Source: CALMEC01 sp963777565 (GTDB lineage Bacteria; Actinomycetota; Thermoleophilia; Miltoncostaeales; Miltoncostaeaceae). Taken from it: DNA of 64,000 nucleotides. The position numbers were made by a program, and so were the translations under genes. Below the pieces are notes generated by a model. That model worked only from the letters and a program-made list of their open reading frames with translations, did not search any database and was not told where the DNA came from. The stretch lies in assembly GCA_963777565.1 (NCBI GenBank), contig CAVZQZ010000009.1:744001-808000 (forward strand), in the 5' to 3' direction. Shown here piece by piece: positions 26,252 through 34,933 of this stretch. Position 1 is the first letter of the stretch. Each line of letters begins with the position of its first letter.

Positions 26252-27409
26252 TCAGCCGTCCTCGGCGCCGGGGAGATCGCTCGCCCGGATGCGGAGCTCC
26301 TCGGGCGGCGACGGGCGTCGGGAGCGGACGACCTCGAGCGCGCTCTCGCCGAGCGCGTCCCATACGTCGAGCTTGCTCCTGATCCGCCTGATCACCTCGT
26401 CGGTGAACTCGTCGGTGCGGGCGTGCCCACCGAGGTCCATGGTCCGGATGTCGTTCCCCACCGTCTCCAGCGCCGCCTCGTAGATGGCGCGCGACGCGAC
26501 GTCCTCCTGCATGTAGGACAGCACGGCGGCGCCCGCGAGGATCATCGCGAGCGGATTCGCGACGTTCCTTCCCGCCAGCGTCGGAGCAGTGCCGTGAGGG
26601 GCCTCGGCCATCACCACCGTCGGGTGGTAGTCCTCGTCGAGGGCGAACAGGAGCGACTCGGCGCCGGCGATCGATCCGAACAGCTGCAACACCATGTCGG
26701 AGAGGAGGTCGCCGTCACGATTCAGCGCCGGAACGACCAGAGCGTCCCCGGTGTGCGAGATCAGCATCGCGTATGTCGCGTCGATCAGCATCGGCTTGTA
26801 GCTCACCTCGGGGTGACGCGCCGCCGCGGAGTCCAGCTCCTCTTTCAGCATGCCCTCGTAGACCGGGGACACGGTCCACTTCGGGCCGCCCGTGACGGTC
26901 GCGTGCATGCGCGCGGCTTGGAGGAACGCAACCTCGGCCACCGCCCGGCACGTCCGACGCGAGATGTGCTCGGTGCGCCAGGCCACCTCGTCGTCGCCCA
27001 CCCCCTCCCGGCGCTCCGTGGCCCCATAGGCGTCGTCGACCGCCATCCGCACAACGGAGATCGGCGCGTGGATCCCGCCGATGGGCCGCACTCCCGACAG
27101 GCGCCGGCCCGTACGGATGATGACCTTGCCGTCGACCTCCTCGCGGAGGATCGCGTTGGGGCTGCCGACGTCCCCCATCGCCTCGGGAGTGATCGTGGCC
27201 GCCTTCAGGCCGAAGCCGTGGGTGCGCATCGCCGTCGCCGCGTCATGCACGACCTGGTTGGAAGTGGCGCGCCGTCGCGCCAGCGACAGGTCGACCCGCT
27301 CGAACGCGAGGTCCACCCCGGTGACGGCGGGATCGAGGACGCGAAGCGCCTCCTCGAGCAGCTCCTGCCCGGTCTCGTCCCCCTCCATGACGACGAGGGT
27401 CTTCGGCAT
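26252..27409 (-). CDS. Isocitrate/isopropylmalate dehydrogenase family protein
   Basis: The 385-residue protein has the beta-decarboxylating dehydrogenase fold: MEGDETGQELLEEAL, the metal-binding segment LLSDMVLQLFGSIAG and the cofactor region EAPHGTAPTLAGRNVANP. The substrate loop, usually of the form NxxLRxxLxLxxxxRP, reads NAILREEVDGKVIIRTGRR here and is unusual. This makes isocitrate, isopropylmalate and related substrates all possible. ATG 27409 lies 7 nt after a TACACT box at 27417-27422, so it is probably leaderless. Confidence 0.85.
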   Translation of the reverse strand: MPKTLVVMEGDETGQELLEEALRVLDPAVTGVDLAFERVDLSLARRRATSNQVVHDAATAMRTHGFGLKAATITPEAMGDVGSPNAILREEVDGKVIIRTGRRLSGVRPIGGIHAPISVVRMAVDDAYGATERREGVGDDEVAWRTEHISRRTCRAVAEVAFLQAARMHATVTGGPKWTVSPVYEGMLKEELDSAAARHPEVSYKPMLIDATYAMLISHTGDALVVPALNRDGDLLSDMVLQLFGSIAGAESLLFALDEDYHPTVVMAEAPHGTAPTLAGRNVANPLAMILAGAAVLSYMQEDVASRAIYEAALETVGNDIRTMDLGGHARTDEFTDEVIRRIRSKLDVWDALGESALEVVRSRRPSPPEELRIRASDLPGAEDG

Positions 27410-27416
27410 CGAGGTG

Positions 27417-27422
27417 AGTGTA
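27417..27422 (-). promoter_or_regulatory. Leaderless-type -10 box of the IDH-like gene
   Basis: TACACT on the reverse strand precedes ATG 27409 by 7 nt, without a Shine-Dalgarno. Confidence 0.5.
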
Positions 27423-27566
27423 GTCAACACGGTCGGCGGGGCCGCGCCGCCCGCCCATCCGCCGGCCGAGGGAATCCGGCATTTCGCGCATGTCCTTCTG
27501 TCGCCCTTCCCGCTCTTTGCGACACAGGCGGACCCGTGGGACGACGGGCACAGCCGACGGACCGTC

Positions 27567-27572
27567 TAATAT
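27567..27572 (+). promoter_or_regulatory. Candidate -10 box of the thioester-protein gene
   Basis: TAATAT is a good -10 match in an otherwise GC-rich divergent region, 45 nt before ATG 27618. No clear -35 is seen. Confidence 0.4.
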
Positions 27573-27617
27573 CGCCGGATCTCAAGGGGCGGCCAGGATT
27601 CGCCAGTTTCGCCCCGC

Positions 27618-29063
27618 ATGAACAAACCGATTCGCACGAGCACCAAGCTCCCCGCTCCCCGTTTCCGAGTCCGGAGGCCCCCGTTGATCCCGCGTTCTGC
27701 CCGACGCCTCGCGCTTCCCTTGATGTTCCTGCTCGGCCTGCTGCTCGTGGGCGCAACCTCGGCGATGGGAGCGACACGGTCCAACGTGACCATCGCATCG
27801 GCGCCGAACCTCGTGTCGCCCGGCCTCGGGAGCGACTACGGCGCGTACAACTTCAGCGTCGACTTCGCCGGGGCCGACGATGTCGCCGCAGGCTTCGTGA
27901 AGGGCCTGAAGGTCGGCCACTGCATCGAGTCGACGCTCAGCACCGTGTCCGCGACGACGGGCACGCTGCGCACCGGCGTGGAGGGCAACAGCCTCTCCCT
28001 CGCCAACGGGGACCCGAACAACCTCGCCACACAAGCGGGCGGCCGCGACCGCCTCGAGTGGCTCCTGCTCTCGTCGCGTCGCGCGCTCGCCGACACGCCG
28101 GCCGGGGCCGCGGCGAACTTCGAGCTGGCGGCGCACCAGCGGGCCATCTGGTCGCTGACGAACCCGTCGACTCCGGGCCAGCCGGCAAACCCCGCGGAGC
28201 CGATTCTCGTGAGCCCCGCGTTCAACGCGCGCGCGAACCAGCTGTTCACCGACTCGGCCACCTACGCGGCCGCCGTCGCACAGCAGCCCTCGATCACGGC
28301 CACCGGCGCCGCGGTGTGCAGCGGCACCGCCCGCACCCTGCACGTGACCGGCGCGCCGCTCACGAGCGTCATGCTCAGCATCACGTCGGGCAGCGGGCAG
28401 TTCGCCGGCGGAGCGCAGCAGACCACCGTCGGGCTCGGCCCGACCGGCGCCGCCGACGTCGCGCTCACCGGCAACACCCCGGGCGCGGTCGCCGTGTCCG
28501 GCACGTTCCAGGTGCCGACGCTGGTCCAGGCCGAGGTGCCCGACACGCAGAGCACCGGCCAGGACTTCGTGTACCTCGAGTTCCGCACCCAGACGGTCGC
28601 CGCCTCGGTCGACTTCCTGAACTGCAACGTGCCGGGTCCGCCGGCGCCGCCGGGGACCGGTGGCGTGATCGGGGTCTCGTCCTCCACCCTCTCGATCGCG
28701 AAGGCGGGACCGCGCGTGGCCCGTGCCGGGACCGTGCTGAGCTACTCGATCCGGGTCCGCAACACGAGCACCACCCCGGCCACGAACGTGATCGTCCGGG
28801 ACGTGCTCCCGGCGGGCTACTCGCTTGTCAAGGCCGTGCCGGGCGCAACCCTCGCGAAGGGGCGCCTCACCTGGCGGCTCGGCACGCTCGCCGCGGGCGC
28901 CACCCGGATCATCAAGGTGAGCTTCCGCGTCGATCGCGCCGTCAACGGGCAGCGCTGCAACAACGCCAACGCGAGCGCCGCGAATGCGCCGCAGGTGAGG
29001 GCGCGGGTCTGCTCGACCATCCTGCCGCCGCCGAAGCGGATCCTCCCCGCCGTCACCGGGTAG
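27618..29063 (+). CDS. Secreted thioester-domain (TQXA-like) protein with DUF11 domain
   Basis: The 481-residue protein has a signal peptide (LALPLMFLLGLLLVGATSAMG, ending near residue 51). Residues ~70-200 carry the two motifs of Gram-positive thioester domains: a Cys in GHCIES (C102) and a Gln in AAHQRAIWSL (Q174), which in TQXA proteins form an internal Cys-Gln thioester that can bind host or surface amines. Residues ~360-460 are a DUF11-type domain (AGTVLSYSIRVRNTSTTPAT). There is no LPXTG or C-terminal membrane helix, so the mode of attachment is unclear. The TQXA call is by motif only. Confidence 0.75.
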   Translation: MNKPIRTSTKLPAPRFRVRRPPLIPRSARRLALPLMFLLGLLLVGATSAMGATRSNVTIASAPNLVSPGLGSDYGAYNFSVDFAGADDVAAGFVKGLKVGHCIESTLSTVSATTGTLRTGVEGNSLSLANGDPNNLATQAGGRDRLEWLLLSSRRALADTPAGAAANFELAAHQRAIWSLTNPSTPGQPANPAEPILVSPAFNARANQLFTDSATYAAAVAQQPSITATGAAVCSGTARTLHVTGAPLTSVMLSITSGSGQFAGGAQQTTVGLGPTGAADVALTGNTPGAVAVSGTFQVPTLVQAEVPDTQSTGQDFVYLEFRTQTVAASVDFLNCNVPGPPAPPGTGGVIGVSSSTLSIAKAGPRVARAGTVLSYSIRVRNTSTTPATNVIVRDVLPAGYSLVKAVPGATLAKGRLTWRLGTLAAGATRIIKVSFRVDRAVNGQRCNNANASAANAPQVRARVCSTILPPPKRILPAVTG

Positions 29064-29078
29064 CGCCCGCGCATTCTC

Positions 29079-29110
29079 GTGGGGGTCGCCGCGGTCGCGG
29101 CGACCCCCAC
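29079..29110. terminator. Bidirectional hairpin between convergent genes
   Basis: A perfect 14-bp stem (GTGGGGGTCGCCGC / GCGGCGACCCCCAC) with loop GGTC sits between the stops of the thioester-protein and CHRD genes. It lacks a U-tract but can end both transcripts. Confidence 0.7.
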
Positions 29111-29138
29111 GGCATTCGACGCCGCTGCCCGCCGGCGA

Positions 29139-29867
29139 CTACTTGCCGAGCTGACCCCGAGCCGCCCCGTCCGGGTATTGCGCGTTGTGGACGTTGACGT
29201 AGAAGCGCTCAGGGTGCTGCCGGATGCTCGTGATCGTGGTCGCGGCCACGTTCTGCACGCAGCCCTTGGCCTGGTACGGGAAATGGTTCAGCGAGTCGAT
29301 GTCACTGAACGCGACGACCGCCGCTCCGCTCACGCCCGCGGCGCCCTCGTGGATGTGGGCGGCCGTGGCCGGGGCGGCGCCGAAGCCGGCGACGGTGATC
29401 GTGAAGCACACCCGCCGCTGTCCCTCGTTCAGGCGGATCAGCGCCGAGCCCGTTGCCCCGCCCGCAGGTGGGACCTCGTTCGATCCCTTGAGCGACGCCG
29501 TGAGAGGGCGTACGGCGAACGCGAGCTGCGAGGCGCGCGCCGCCGCGACGCAGGCGTTGTAGGCGAACCGCTTGGCGGCGGTGTTGCGCGGCGCCGGGAA
29601 CCGGGCCGCGCAGGCGGCCTGCGCCCGCGTGCGGTTGGCCGCCGGGTTCGTCGGGTTGCCCGCGTCGGTTGCGGCGCTCGTGGCCGCGATGGCCGCGTTC
29701 GTGCACCTGCTCTGGTAAGCGCGGTAGGCCGCGGTCGTCTTGGATCCCGACCACGCGCTGCCGCACTTCTTCGCGAAGTCGGTGCGCGTCGCCCCGTGGA
29801 CCGACGCCGCGCCGACGACGGCGCAGGCCACAGCCGCCCCGATCAAGAGAACCCGGTACTTGGTCAT
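29139..29867 (-). CDS. Secreted CHRD-domain protein
   Basis: The 242-residue protein has an N-terminal signal peptide (VLLIGAAVACAVVGAASVHG), a Cys-containing Ala-rich helical region (residues ~30-115) and a CHRD domain: LTASLKGSNEVPPAGGATGS, AAHIHEGAAG and FYVNVHNAQYPDGAARGQL. CHRD domains are immunoglobulin-like beta folds of unknown function found in many secreted bacterial proteins. Its promoter is visible upstream. Confidence 0.88.
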   Translation of the reverse strand: MTKYRVLLIGAAVACAVVGAASVHGATRTDFAKKCGSAWSGSKTTAAYRAYQSRCTNAAIAATSAATDAGNPTNPAANRTRAQAACAARFPAPRNTAAKRFAYNACVAAARASQLAFAVRPLTASLKGSNEVPPAGGATGSALIRLNEGQRRVCFTITVAGFGAAPATAAHIHEGAAGVSGAAVVAFSDIDSLNHFPYQAKGCVQNVAATTITSIRQHPERFYVNVHNAQYPDGAARGQLGK

Positions 29868-29910
29868 CCTGCTCCCCCTGTTCGTTCCGCGCTGAACCTG
29901 CCGAAAGCTG

Positions 29911-29938
29911 ATCCTACGACGGAACTCCGTGCCGTCAA
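29911..29938 (-). promoter_or_regulatory. Promoter of the CHRD gene
   Basis: On the reverse strand a TTGACG (29933-29938) and TAGGAT (29911-29916) are separated by 16 bp, the best sigma-70-like promoter match in this part of the window. Confidence 0.5.
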
Positions 29939-30019
29939 GACCACGCCCGCAGCGATGCCCCCGTCCGGACCGCCGACTGCGGTGAGCGAACGTTCCCGCG
30001 GACTAGACTCGGCGCCGCG

Positions 30020-31129
30020 ATGGGGATCGAGACGCACAGGACGATCGACACGATCGGCGACGCCTGGGATGAGCTCGCCGACGAGGTCGGCGCAGCGCCG
30101 TTCCTGCGCCCCGGTTGGTTCAAGGCGTGGCACGAGGCCTTCGGATGCGGCGCTCTGACGATCGTCGCCGTCCGGCGCGGACCGCGGGTCGCGGCCCTCC
30201 TCCCGCTCGTCGAGCGGCGCGGCGGGGCGCGCTCGCCCACCAACGACCACACGCCCCTCTTCGACATCCTCGCCGTCGACGAGGCGGCAGCATGCGATCT
30301 GGCGGGGGCCGTGCTGGAGCGCCACCCCCGGAGCGTGACCCTGCAGCTGGTCGATCCGGATGCGCCGGCCACTCGGGGGTGGCTCGCAGGCGCCTCAGCC
30401 GCCGGGTACGCGACCGCCTCGGCGCCGATTCTGAGATCGCCCTACATCGACACCACCTGCGGATGGGCCGAATACGAGGCGCGAATCGACTCGAAGATGA
30501 AGTCGGACATCCGGCGCCGGCGGCGGCGGATGGACGACGCGGGCGAGGTGACCCTGGAGGTGCACGACGGCACCAGCGGCCTCGACGCGCTGCTGGACGA
30601 GGGGTTTCGGGTCGAGGCCGCCGGCTGGAAGGGGCAGACGGGAACGGCGATCATCGCGAGCCCGACGACCCGTCGGTTCTACACGCAGGTCGCCCGCTGG
30701 GCCGCGGAGCGGGGCTGGCTACGGCTGTGCTTCCTGCGGCTCGACGGACATCCCGTCGCGTTCGACTACAACGTCCACGCGGGTCGGGTGTACTACGGGC
30801 TGAAGGGCGGATACGACGAGGCGTTCAGACGGTTCTCGCCGGGGAAGGTCCTGCTCATGGCGATGATCGAGCGCATCTTCGACGAGGGCGTCGACCGCTA
30901 TGACTTTCTCGGGGAAGAGGAGCCCTACAAGCTCGACTGGTCCGACGGGACGCGCCCGCGCGTGCTGGCGCAGGCCTTCAGCCCGTCCCCGCTGGGCGTG
31001 GTGGAGCGGATCGCGTATACGCACGGCCGGCCGCTGGCGAAACGTGCGTTGGCCGGAGCGCGACGGTTCCGTGGGCCCCGGCCGCGGCCGGCCGGGGCTC
31101 CCGCCGATCCGGCGAGGGCACGTCCGTGA
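30020..31129 (+). CDS. CelD/BcsL-family acyltransferase (GNAT fold)
   Basis: The 369-residue protein has the GNAT-type CelD domain: N-terminal PFLRPGWFKAWHEAFG and a C-terminal acyl-CoA domain with GWLRLCFLRLDGHPVAFDYN, VYYGLKGGYDEAFRRFSPGKVLL and YDFLGEEEPYKLDW. Family members act in exopolysaccharide or cell-wall peptide assembly. Its GTGA overlap with the FkbM gene shows coupling. A second member lies at 36070. Confidence 0.85.
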   Translation: MGIETHRTIDTIGDAWDELADEVGAAPFLRPGWFKAWHEAFGCGALTIVAVRRGPRVAALLPLVERRGGARSPTNDHTPLFDILAVDEAAACDLAGAVLERHPRSVTLQLVDPDAPATRGWLAGASAAGYATASAPILRSPYIDTTCGWAEYEARIDSKMKSDIRRRRRRMDDAGEVTLEVHDGTSGLDALLDEGFRVEAAGWKGQTGTAIIASPTTRRFYTQVARWAAERGWLRLCFLRLDGHPVAFDYNVHAGRVYYGLKGGYDEAFRRFSPGKVLLMAMIERIFDEGVDRYDFLGEEEPYKLDWSDGTRPRVLAQAFSPSPLGVVERIAYTHGRPLAKRALAGARRFRGPRPRPAGAPADPARARP

Positions 31130-31890
31130 ACCGCGTGCCCCAGCGCATCGCCGGCACGTTCCGCCGCTCGCTCTCGCACCGGCCCGGCGCCTACCGAGCG
31201 GCGCGGCGCGCGAAGGTCATCGGCCGGTACGCCCTGCGCCGCCCGCACGAGCCCGACTTTCGCGCGGTCTCGTCGCTCCACCTCGACGGGCGGGTTTTCC
31301 TGGACGTGGGAGCGAACTCCGGCCAGTCGGCGCTGTCGTTCCGGCTCTACGACCGCCATTCGCCGATCGTTTCCGTCGAGGCCAATCCGGACCTCGAGGC
31401 GGACCTCAGGCTTGTGGGCAGGATCCTCCGCCGGTTCTCGTACGTCATGTGCGCCGCCTGCGCGGACGACGGACCCGTCGAGCTCCGGATCCCCACCTAC
31501 CGGGGGGTCGACATCTCCGGCGAGGCGAGCGTCATGCCGGACGACGGTGAGGTCGGCTGGTGGTCGCAGCAGCACCTCCACGGCGAGCAGGCCGACGAGC
31601 TGGCGCTCCGGACGGTCACGGTGCCGGGGATGCGACTCGACCGTCTCGAGCTCGCACCCGGCCTCGTGAAGATCGACGTCGAGGGAGCGGCGCCGATGGT
31701 CGTCGACGGGCTCTGGGAGACCATCTCCCGGCACCGGCCCGCGATCCTCATCGAGGCGGACTCCGAGATGGACGCGCTCGTCGAGCGGCTCGCCGGACTC
31801 GGCTACCGCCCGTTCAGCTGGGACGACGCCGCGAAGCGGTTCGTGCCACTCCTCCCGGATGGGCAGAACGTCTTCTTCCTGACGCGGTAG
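31126..31890 (+). CDS. FkbM-family methyltransferase
   Basis: The 254-residue protein has a SAM-binding motif I VFLDVGANSGQSAL, SVEANPDLEADL, and the C-terminal FkbM signature VKIDVEGAAPMVVDG. These enzymes O-methylate sugars or polyketides; in this locus a glycan substrate is likely. GTG 31126 overlaps the acyltransferase stop by 4 nt. It is convergent with the epimerase gene 10 nt away. Confidence 0.9.
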   Translation: MNRVPQRIAGTFRRSLSHRPGAYRAARRAKVIGRYALRRPHEPDFRAVSSLHLDGRVFLDVGANSGQSALSFRLYDRHSPIVSVEANPDLEADLRLVGRILRRFSYVMCAACADDGPVELRIPTYRGVDISGEASVMPDDGEVGWWSQQHLHGEQADELALRTVTVPGMRLDRLELAPGLVKIDVEGAAPMVVDGLWETISRHRPAILIEADSEMDALVERLAGLGYRPFSWDDAAKRFVPLLPDGQNVFFLTR

Positions 31891-31899
31891 CCGCCCGGG

Positions 31900-32856
31900 C
31901 TATCGGTCGGCGGCGAGGCTCAGGTCGTCGGTCGCCCACTCGAGCTGGCGGCGAAGCCCGTCCTCGATCGACACCTGCGGCTCCCAGTCGAGGTCCGACG
32001 CCGCAAGGGTCGTATCCGCCGCCGTCCGGCGGACGTCACCGGTCGCGACCGGCTCGAAGACGAGGTCCAGTTCGCGCCCGCCGATCTCCTCGCAGAGGGC
32101 GATGGCCTCGCGCAGCGACGTCTCGCTTCCGCCGCCGACGTTGTACACCGCTCCGCACGTGCCGCGCTCCATCGCCGCGACGGTGGCGGCGACGGCGTCG
32201 GCCACGTAGGTGACGTCACGCGACTGGTCCCCGGAGCCGAACACGCGAAACGTCCCCCCCGAGGCGAGCGCGGCGCAGACGCGCGTGAACGCCATGTCGG
32301 GCCGCTGCCGAGGCCCGTACACGGTGAAGTAGCGCATCGCCACGGCATCGAGGCCCGACGACGACGCGTAGGCGCCGGCCAGGTGCTCGCACGTCAGCTT
32401 GGTCACGCCGTACGGCGAGATCGGCGCGGGACGGGCGTCCTCGCGCGTCGGGTAGCTCTCCGCATTGCCGTAGATCGACGACGACGAGGCCCACACGACC
32501 CGAACCCCAGCCACGCAGGCCGCCTCGAACACGCGCTGCGTGGCCAGGATGTTGTCGCTGGTATACCTCGCAAACGTCGCACCGAAGCTGCCGCGGACGC
32601 CGGGCTGCGCGGCGAGATGGAAGACACCGTCACAGCCGTCGAGCAGCGCGTCGATCGGCGTTTCCACGAGGTCGGCCTCGATCAGGGTGAACTCGTCCCG
32701 CCTGAGCAACGGCGCGACGTTGCGGCCCTTGACGGACCGGTCGTAGTAGTCGGTGAACGCGTCGACGCCGAGGACGCTGTCGCCGCCCGACACGAGCGCC
32801 TCACAGAGGTGCGAGCCGATGAACCCCGCGCAGCCGGTGACCAGGAAGCGGCTCAT
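31900..32856 (-). CDS. NAD-dependent sugar-nucleotide epimerase/dehydratase
   Basis: The 318-residue SDR protein has the NAD motif VTGCAGFIGSHL and the catalytic SSSSIYG with YGVTK (Tyr/Lys). The FHLAAQPGVRGSF motif groups it with UDP-sugar epimerases of surface-glycan clusters such as UDP-glucuronate or UDP-glucose 4-epimerases. Its ATG overlaps the Wzz-like gene by 4 nt (ATGA). Confidence 0.9.
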   Translation of the reverse strand: MSRFLVTGCAGFIGSHLCEALVSGGDSVLGVDAFTDYYDRSVKGRNVAPLLRRDEFTLIEADLVETPIDALLDGCDGVFHLAAQPGVRGSFGATFARYTSDNILATQRVFEAACVAGVRVVWASSSSIYGNAESYPTREDARPAPISPYGVTKLTCEHLAGAYASSSGLDAVAMRYFTVYGPRQRPDMAFTRVCAALASGGTFRVFGSGDQSRDVTYVADAVAATVAAMERGTCGAVYNVGGGSETSLREAIALCEEIGGRELDLVFEPVATGDVRRTAADTTLAASDLDWEPQVSIEDGLRRQLEWATDDLSLAADR

Positions 32857-34838
32857 CCGCCCGTCCGGCGGCGCGGCGTCGTGCTCGTGCGCTTGCGAGG
32901 CGTGGCCGCGCTCTTGCGAGGCGTCGTGCTCTTTGACTGCTCCGCCGGCTTCTCCTCCGCACCGTCGGCAGCGGGCGGTGGCGGCGCCGCTTCCGAGACC
33001 TCGACGGCGTCGACCGGCTCGGAAGGAGCCGCGGGAACGGCATCGACCGGCGGGGAAGCCGTCTCCGCGGGGGACTCTGCGCTCGCTTCGGGCTCGAACT
33101 CCGGCACGTCCTTCGCGTTCGACGCCTCCTCTTCGACGGGTGGGGCGCCGGGCTCCTCGAACCGGTCGGCCACGGCGTCGACCGAATCGGCCGGCTCACC
33201 GGGAGCCTCGCTCGGCGCAGCGGGCTGCGGCGCGACGTCCGGCGTCGGGGTCACGACCTGCTCCGCCTCGGGCGTCGCCACCGGCTCCGCATCAGCGTGC
33301 TCCTCCCCCGTGTCGATCACGGGCGCGATCTCCGCGCGCGACCTCGCATCGCGCGGGGCCCGATCCTCGTCGCCCGGGAGCGGACGGGGTGCGGCCTTGG
33401 CCCACCCCCAGCGGACCCGCTCGGTGAGCCTGCCGAGCCCCGGGATCGCGCGCGTGCCGAAGAAGACGGTGCCGATGATCCTCGCGCGGACGGCCGTGAC
33501 GCGGTCACGTGCCCGCGCGATATCGGCCGTCGTCGTGGCACGCTGCTCGGCGACGATGACCGTGCCGTCGGCCTGCTCGGCCCAGACGAGCGCGTCGGAC
33601 GAACGCTCGAGCGAGGGCGGGACGATCAGCACCATCTCGGACTCGGACTGGAGGCTCTCGACGAGCTCCCGGACCCGCCTCGAGTCGAGGCGCCGGTGCG
33701 CCCCGCGGGACGCGCCGGCGGGAATCACCGTGAGGTCGGCGCCGCAGAGGACCCCGAGAACGTCGGGCCCCGACCCGTTGGCGTCGAATCCCTCGCCGTG
33801 CACGAAGTCCGCGAGCCCCGAGTGATTCGAGAGGCGGAAGAGGCGAGTGACATCGGCCTGGTCGGGGTCGGCGTCGACGACCACGACGCGGAAGTCCGGT
33901 GCGGCGAGTGCGGCGCCGAGGTTTGCGGCCACCGCTCCGCCCGGACCGCCGTGCTCCGCCCCGATCAGCACGAGGCTGCGGACCGAGCCGTCACGCGCGA
34001 GGTACGAGATCTGATCCGCGAGCAGGCGGACCTCGTTGGCCGCGTCCGAGCCGGGCGTGGATCGCACGACGAGGCCCGATTGCAGATCCCACCCGCTCAC
34101 CGTGCCGAGCAGGGGCGCGTCGACGGTCGCGGCGAGCGACTTCGCGTCGTCGATCGTGCTCGACCGGCGCTCGCGCGCGACGATCACCGTGCCCGCGAGG
34201 GCGACGCCGCAGAACGCACCGAGCAGGACGATCAGCGGGATCTTCGGCGAGACGGGGCCGGACGCGACCCGCGCCGGGTCCACGACGGTGAGCGTCCCCG
34301 GCGCACGCTGGTGGCCGAGGACCGTGGCCGCCGCGCTGCGGATGCTTCGCCGCTGCGCGTCGGAGAGCCCCGCGAAGGCGTCCTGGCGAAGGAGCTCGTC
34401 GGCGAGATCCTCGTCGCGCTGGGACCCCGCTCCCGCCAGCGCCACCATGCGATCCCCGAGGCGCTTCGCAAACTCCTGCGCCCCCACGGCGGTTGGCCGG
34501 CGAACCCGGATCGAGACCACGCGCGTCACGTCGTTCGAGGTGGACTGCACGTCCTCCGCGAGCTGGTCGGGCGTGAGGTTCAGCCCGAGCTCCTGCGTCA
34601 CGGCCTGCAGCTGAGGCTGGCTGGTGGCGAGCTCCGAATAGGTGCGTGCCAGGGTGCCGGCCGCCTCCAGAGTGTCGACGTCCGAGCTGGTCGGTCCCGT
34701 GAGCAGGCGCACCGTCGACTCGTAGGTCGGCTGCAGAAACGCCGCGACCGCACGTGCCACGAGCCCACCCACAACCGCGGCGGCGATGAGGACGACCCAC
34801 CACTTGCGGGCCACCGCGATCAGGTTCTTCTGCTCCAC
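32853..34838 (-). CDS. Wzz/BY-kinase-like chain-length protein with degenerate P-loop
   Basis: The 661-residue protein has the Wzz two-helix architecture (helices ~13-36 and ~200-222) with a short extracytoplasmic loop, then a CpsD/BY-kinase-type domain. Its Walker A region (residues ~293-303, AEHGGPGGAVA) lacks the Lys-Ser/Thr of active enzymes, while the second motif VVVVDADPDQADV is kept. No tyrosine cluster is present. Residues ~480-640 are acidic, Pro/Ala/Glu-rich and probably disordered, and the C-terminus is a basic TPRKS / TPRKRT repeat tail. It likely controls polymer length without kinase activity. The GTG start follows AAGGGGG. Confidence 0.85.
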   Translation of the reverse strand: MEQKNLIAVARKWWVVLIAAAVVGGLVARAVAAFLQPTYESTVRLLTGPTSSDVDTLEAAGTLARTYSELATSQPQLQAVTQELGLNLTPDQLAEDVQSTSNDVTRVVSIRVRRPTAVGAQEFAKRLGDRMVALAGAGSQRDEDLADELLRQDAFAGLSDAQRRSIRSAAATVLGHQRAPGTLTVVDPARVASGPVSPKIPLIVLLGAFCGVALAGTVIVARERRSSTIDDAKSLAATVDAPLLGTVSGWDLQSGLVVRSTPGSDAANEVRLLADQISYLARDGSVRSLVLIGAEHGGPGGAVAANLGAALAAPDFRVVVVDADPDQADVTRLFRLSNHSGLADFVHGEGFDANGSGPDVLGVLCGADLTVIPAGASRGAHRRLDSRRVRELVESLQSESEMVLIVPPSLERSSDALVWAEQADGTVIVAEQRATTTADIARARDRVTAVRARIIGTVFFGTRAIPGLGRLTERVRWGWAKAAPRPLPGDEDRAPRDARSRAEIAPVIDTGEEHADAEPVATPEAEQVVTPTPDVAPQPAAPSEAPGEPADSVDAVADRFEEPGAPPVEEEASNAKDVPEFEPEASAESPAETASPPVDAVPAAPSEPVDAVEVSEAAPPPPAADGAEEKPAEQSKSTTPRKSAATPRKRTSTTPRRRTGG

Positions 34839-34865
34839 GGACCCCCTTCCCTAGGGACGAGCCCC

Positions 34866-34871
34866 ATAGTA
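34866..34871 (-). promoter_or_regulatory. Candidate -10 of the wzz-like operon
   Basis: TACTAT on the reverse strand lies in the 95-nt gap before the wzz-like gene, 27 nt upstream of its GTG. Confidence 0.35.
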
Positions 34872-34933
34872 GTCATTTCGCAGTCTGGGTCGCCAACGAC
34901 ACGGGTGCCCTCCGCCCCTGCGTGGGCACGCCC

